Assembly: GCA_014729315.1 (NCBI GenBank)
Contig: WJKD01000629.1
Location: forward strand, 1 to 7,898
DNA length: 7,898 nt
Source of the DNA: Promethearchaeota archaeon
GTDB taxonomy: Archaea > Asgardarchaeota > Lokiarchaeia > Sigynarchaeales > SOKP01
Direction of reading: 5' to 3'
Within the stretch, counting starts at the first letter, position 1, and every line of letters starts with the position of its first letter. Made by a program: the position numbers and the translations under genes. The notes under the pieces were generated by a model. The model did not search any database and was not told the DNA's origin. It saw nothing but the letters and a program-made list of their open reading frames with translations. Below are positions 5,400 to 7,898 of this stretch, in pieces.

Positions 5400-7493
5400 A
5401 TGTCTCAAATAATTTGTCCTGCCCTCACCTTTTTCAACGAAGATTATAGCTTTAATTTTAAAATCAATTCAATTTTATTTAGACATATTATGCTCAATGG
5501 TGCTAATGGTCTTTATCTACTTAGTCCTATCGGGGAGGGTTTATATATCGAAGATAAACTAGACGAAAAAGTACAGCTGATTAACACCGCTTACGAATCT
5601 ACACGAAATAGAATTCCCATATTTATAGCTATTTACGGGAATGAAGTTGAAAAAGTGGTAAATCAAGTAGATAATCTATCGAAAAAGTTTGATAATTTAA
5701 ATTATGTTTTAACACCTCCATTATCCAAAAAAATGGGAGAAGACTCATTAAAAAATTATTTTCGAGATATATTAAAAGCGCTCTCGGAAAAGATTACTAT
5801 TTATATTCATAATAATCCAACTAAATTTTCTGGAAACGAGGTTAATCCAAATATCTTAAAAGAATTAAAGAACATATTAAATTTCAAGGGTTTCATCGAT
5901 TCTTCAGACAAAATACATAATTATCAAGCAAATATCAAACTTCTAGATGAGAATTTCTCCTTTTTTTGTAGTAAGCAGTCACGATTCTCAACATTTACTC
6001 AAATGGTTCCTCAAGAATTAAACTCCTATACGGGAATTGTCCCAATTATTAATAATTTGGTAAATCTACCTCAGAAATTGTTAAACGCTTCAACGGAAGG
6101 AGATATTTTAAAACTACACGAACTCCAAGAAGAAATAAAAGATGTAAAGGTAAAAATATACGATAATAAAGTTGAAGAAGGTAAACAGCAAAGAGGGTTA
6201 AAATATGCGATAAAATATCTTTACAAAGATCTGATCTCAGAATCTCTTGAAAATCAAAATATTACCCTCCTTACTCAACAAAGAGAGTTAGATTCTATAA
6301 CTAAGGAGAGAATAGAAGCTTCCGTAAATTATCTCTTAAATCAAAAATTAATTTACCAACTTTATTACTTGACTAAAGAAGAGATTTATCAGTTAGACGA
6401 AATCGTTAATTTTTTTTCTAATGTTCCCGTATTAAAAGAACAAGGTAAGATAAAGAAGATTATTGGGCCTTTTGATGGAAAACACAATACTATTTATAGA
6501 GTAAATTTTGAAAATTCTAATTTAATATTCAGATTTAAAACTTCTAAAACTGATAATTCAGAAATTTTAATAAAAGAAAAACTCCTCTTCCCTTTTCTTG
6601 ACGGGTCCTTGTATCTATTTTCAACAAAATTTAAAGAAAAGGTTAATAAAATAAAGGAGAGTAAAGAAGGAAGCTATATCTTTAGCAAGAAAAACCCACC
6701 CATTATACCCGTTGCAAATCTTGTCTACTATGACGAATCCAAGACGATAATACCTTATGCCTATTCTGTTCAGAATTACCTTGAAGGAAATCCCTTAAAT
6801 TCAATTTTCGAAGATTTTAACGAGGAGCCACGTAAAAAAAGTTCTCCAAAATTCGTCATTTTGTTTGAAAATCTTGGAGAATCTCTAGGTAGGCTTCACG
6901 AAATTAAATTCGATGGCTTCTACGAAGATATAACAGATATTGGATCCGAATCTAAAACTGAATGGAACGAAATCTTTAAGTCTCGCATAGATCAAGAATT
7001 AAAGTTAGCAAAGAAAAATGAGGTTGAGATGATCTCAGAGATTGAGAATTTTTTTACTAATAATGAATCTATTTTAGAAAATAAAGAACCCGTATTAATA
7101 CACAAAGACTATCAAGCAAAAAATTTAATTATTCAAGAAAAACCTTCATCTTACAAAGTAAGTGGGATTATTGATTTTGACGAATGGCAAGTAGGAGTAC
7201 GCGCTTTGGATTTTGTTAAAATGCGATATTGGCTAAAATACCATTTAAATCAAACAAATTTGATTGATGCTCTATATAATGGATATCAAAAAGTATATCA
7301 GAAAAAAATTGATCACAATTTCACCAAAAACATTAAATTTTATACCGTATATTGGTGTTTGAAAAAATTAAACGAAGCGAGTAAAATCCAAGATAAAAAT
7401 GAGGAAACCGTAGTTCAATTAACTGATGAAGTAAATCCATTTAACCTGAAAAAAGAAATAAAAGAAATAATAAATGAAAAAACAGAAAATTAA
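5400..7493 (+). CDS. Fusion of a DapA/DHDPS-like barrel (catalytic Lys lost) and an APH/choline-kinase-type phosphotransferase
   Basis: This is a 697-residue, two-domain protein. Residues 1 to about 315 resemble the DHDPS/N-acetylneuraminate lyase family: the N-terminal CPALTFFNEDYS (6-17), GANGLYLLSPIGEG (34-47) in place of the GTTGE loop, and IYIHNNPTKFSG (134-145) in place of the YNxP motif, so the usual Tyr is His137. GFIDSS (164-169) replaces GIKDSS, putting Ile166 where the Schiff-base Lys belongs. Residues from about 345 form an APH-fold kinase: GPFDGKHNTIYRV (356-368) as nucleotide loop, HKDYQAKN (568-575) matching the HxDxxxxN catalytic loop, and IDFDEW (591-596) as metal-binding motif. 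The kinase half looks competent, while the barrel probably cannot do class I aldolase chemistry. No Met occurs between residues 202 and 544, so the kinase has no ATG start of its own, supporting a true fusion. The substrate is unknown. The gene is monocistronic, flanked by a long gap and a convergent gene. Confidence 0.85.
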   Translation: MSQIICPALTFFNEDYSFNFKINSILFRHIMLNGANGLYLLSPIGEGLYIEDKLDEKVQLINTAYESTRNRIPIFIAIYGNEVEKVVNQVDNLSKKFDNLNYVLTPPLSKKMGEDSLKNYFRDILKALSEKITIYIHNNPTKFSGNEVNPNILKELKNILNFKGFIDSSDKIHNYQANIKLLDENFSFFCSKQSRFSTFTQMVPQELNSYTGIVPIINNLVNLPQKLLNASTEGDILKLHELQEEIKDVKVKIYDNKVEEGKQQRGLKYAIKYLYKDLISESLENQNITLLTQQRELDSITKERIEASVNYLLNQKLIYQLYYLTKEEIYQLDEIVNFFSNVPVLKEQGKIKKIIGPFDGKHNTIYRVNFENSNLIFRFKTSKTDNSEILIKEKLLFPFLDGSLYLFSTKFKEKVNKIKESKEGSYIFSKKNPPIIPVANLVYYDESKTIIPYAYSVQNYLEGNPLNSIFEDFNEEPRKKSSPKFVILFENLGESLGRLHEIKFDGFYEDITDIGSESKTEWNEIFKSRIDQELKLAKKNEVEMISEIENFFTNNESILENKEPVLIHKDYQAKNLIIQEKPSSYKVSGIIDFDEWQVGVRALDFVKMRYWLKYHLNQTNLIDALYNGYQKVYQKKIDHNFTKNIKFYTVYWCLKKLNEASKIQDKNEETVVQLTDEVNPFNLKKEIKEIINEKTEN

Positions 7494-7516
7494 AAATTAG
7501 AAATTGCTAATTTTTT
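7492..7516. terminator. Bidirectional terminator hairpin between convergent genes
   Basis: AAAAATTAG (7492-7500) and CTAATTTTT (7507-7515) form a perfect 9-bp stem around a six-base loop. It begins within the stop codon of the 5400-7493 gene. The arms give a T-tract on either strand, so it can serve both that gene and the convergent one ending at 7538. Confidence 0.6.
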
Positions 7517-7537
7517 GATTCAATAGTGTTTAAATTT

Positions 7538-7894
7538 TCAGCTATAAAGCACGCACGCAAGTAAAGTAAAACCCCAAGGAGCTTTAGCTCCCTCGTAGAC
7601 CAAACTTTTAATATCCTCCGACGCTTCCTTCCCTGATTGTATATTGAATATTTTCCACGCAACATCGCCTATTGCATCTGTGTCTTCAATAATCTCTTTG
7701 AAATTCTCTTTAATTCCAGCCCAGAATACCATTTTTGCGTCTAATATCTCTTTCACTTCTGCTATATTAAGTAATTCTTGTTTTACTAAATTCTCCGTTA
7801 TCTTGGAAAATCGCTCACCACCGAATTGTTTAGAAACTTCCTCCGGAGGTCCATTACTCCTATCGTATAAGAACACTAATCCAATTGCTCTCAT
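7538..7894 (-). CDS. Conserved-looking hypothetical protein, function unknown
   Basis: I do not recognise this 118-residue protein. From the ATG at 7894-7892 it reads MRAIGLVFLYDRSNGPPEEV, suggesting a beta-strand and then a loop. Alternating acidic and basic helices follow (about 27-100, for example EVKEILDAKMVFWAG and ENFKEIIEDTDAIG), and it ends in a small hydrophobic strand (GFTLLACVLYS). There is no signal peptide and no clear membrane helix, and it has only one Cys, so a soluble protein without a metal-ribbon motif is likely. Codon use and composition look like a real gene: it is less hydrophobic and less low-complexity than chance frames nearby. The preceding in-frame codon is AAG and then the window ends, so the true start could lie further upstream. 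It converges on the DapA-APH fusion and shares its terminator. Confidence 0.75.
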   Translation of the reverse strand: MRAIGLVFLYDRSNGPPEEVSKQFGGERFSKITENLVKQELLNIAEVKEILDAKMVFWAGIKENFKEIIEDTDAIGDVAWKIFNIQSGKEASEDIKSLVYEGAKAPWGFTLLACVLYS

Positions 7895-7898
7895 CTTA

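Noticed and set aside
6430..7493. Kinase half as a separate gene
   Set aside because: The frame is continuous with the DapA-like half and there is no in-frame ATG between codons 202 and 544, so a separate start before the kinase is unlikely.

Overview
This is a strongly AT-rich archaeal chromosomal window. The core genes are archaeal in type: a hypusine-type translation factor aIF5A, an archaeal SRP54, a TrmY-like SPOUT protein and an AMMECR1 domain protein. Several starts have TATA-like boxes and no clear Shine-Dalgarno sequence. Low GC, the archaeal gene set and a large unusual fusion protein would suit an Asgard (Lokiarchaeia-like) lineage, but that placement is an inference. There are no mobile elements, CRISPR arrays, rRNA or tRNA genes that I can see.

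Layout. Positions 1-391 (minus strand) hold aIF5A, cut by the left edge at or within a residue or two of its stop. A 324-base AT-rich divergent promoter region follows. A plus-strand cluster then runs SRP54 (716-2095), a divergent TrmY-like protein with a TTG start (2118-2777), dihydroorotase PyrC (2818-4173) and AMMECR1 (4233-4880). A short hairpin and T-tract lie just after AMMECR1. A roughly 520-base low-complexity gap follows, containing only doubtful small membrane ORFs. Next is a 697-residue plus-strand protein (5400-7493) that joins a DapA/DHDPS-like barrel to an aminoglycoside phosphotransferase (APH)/choline-kinase-type domain. It ends at a 9-bp hairpin shared with a convergent minus-strand gene of unknown function (7538-7894).

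How the genes fit together. aIF5A, SRP54 and TrmY belong to translation and protein targeting, and PyrC to pyrimidine synthesis. AMMECR1 is conserved but its biochemistry is unsettled. SRP54, TrmY and PyrC are close enough to be co-transcribed. AMMECR1 appears to have its own promoter.

The most interesting points are three. First, the TrmY/PyrC junction: the conserved first strand of PyrC is encoded upstream of its first ATG, in an open frame with no canonical start, and the two frames meet at an A5 tract where one base fewer would make a continuous TrmY-PyrC reading frame. Second, the TrmY-like protein lacks the usual SAM-loop residues. Third, the DapA-APH fusion has an intact-looking kinase signature but an aldolase domain that has lost the Schiff-base lysine and the catalytic tyrosine.
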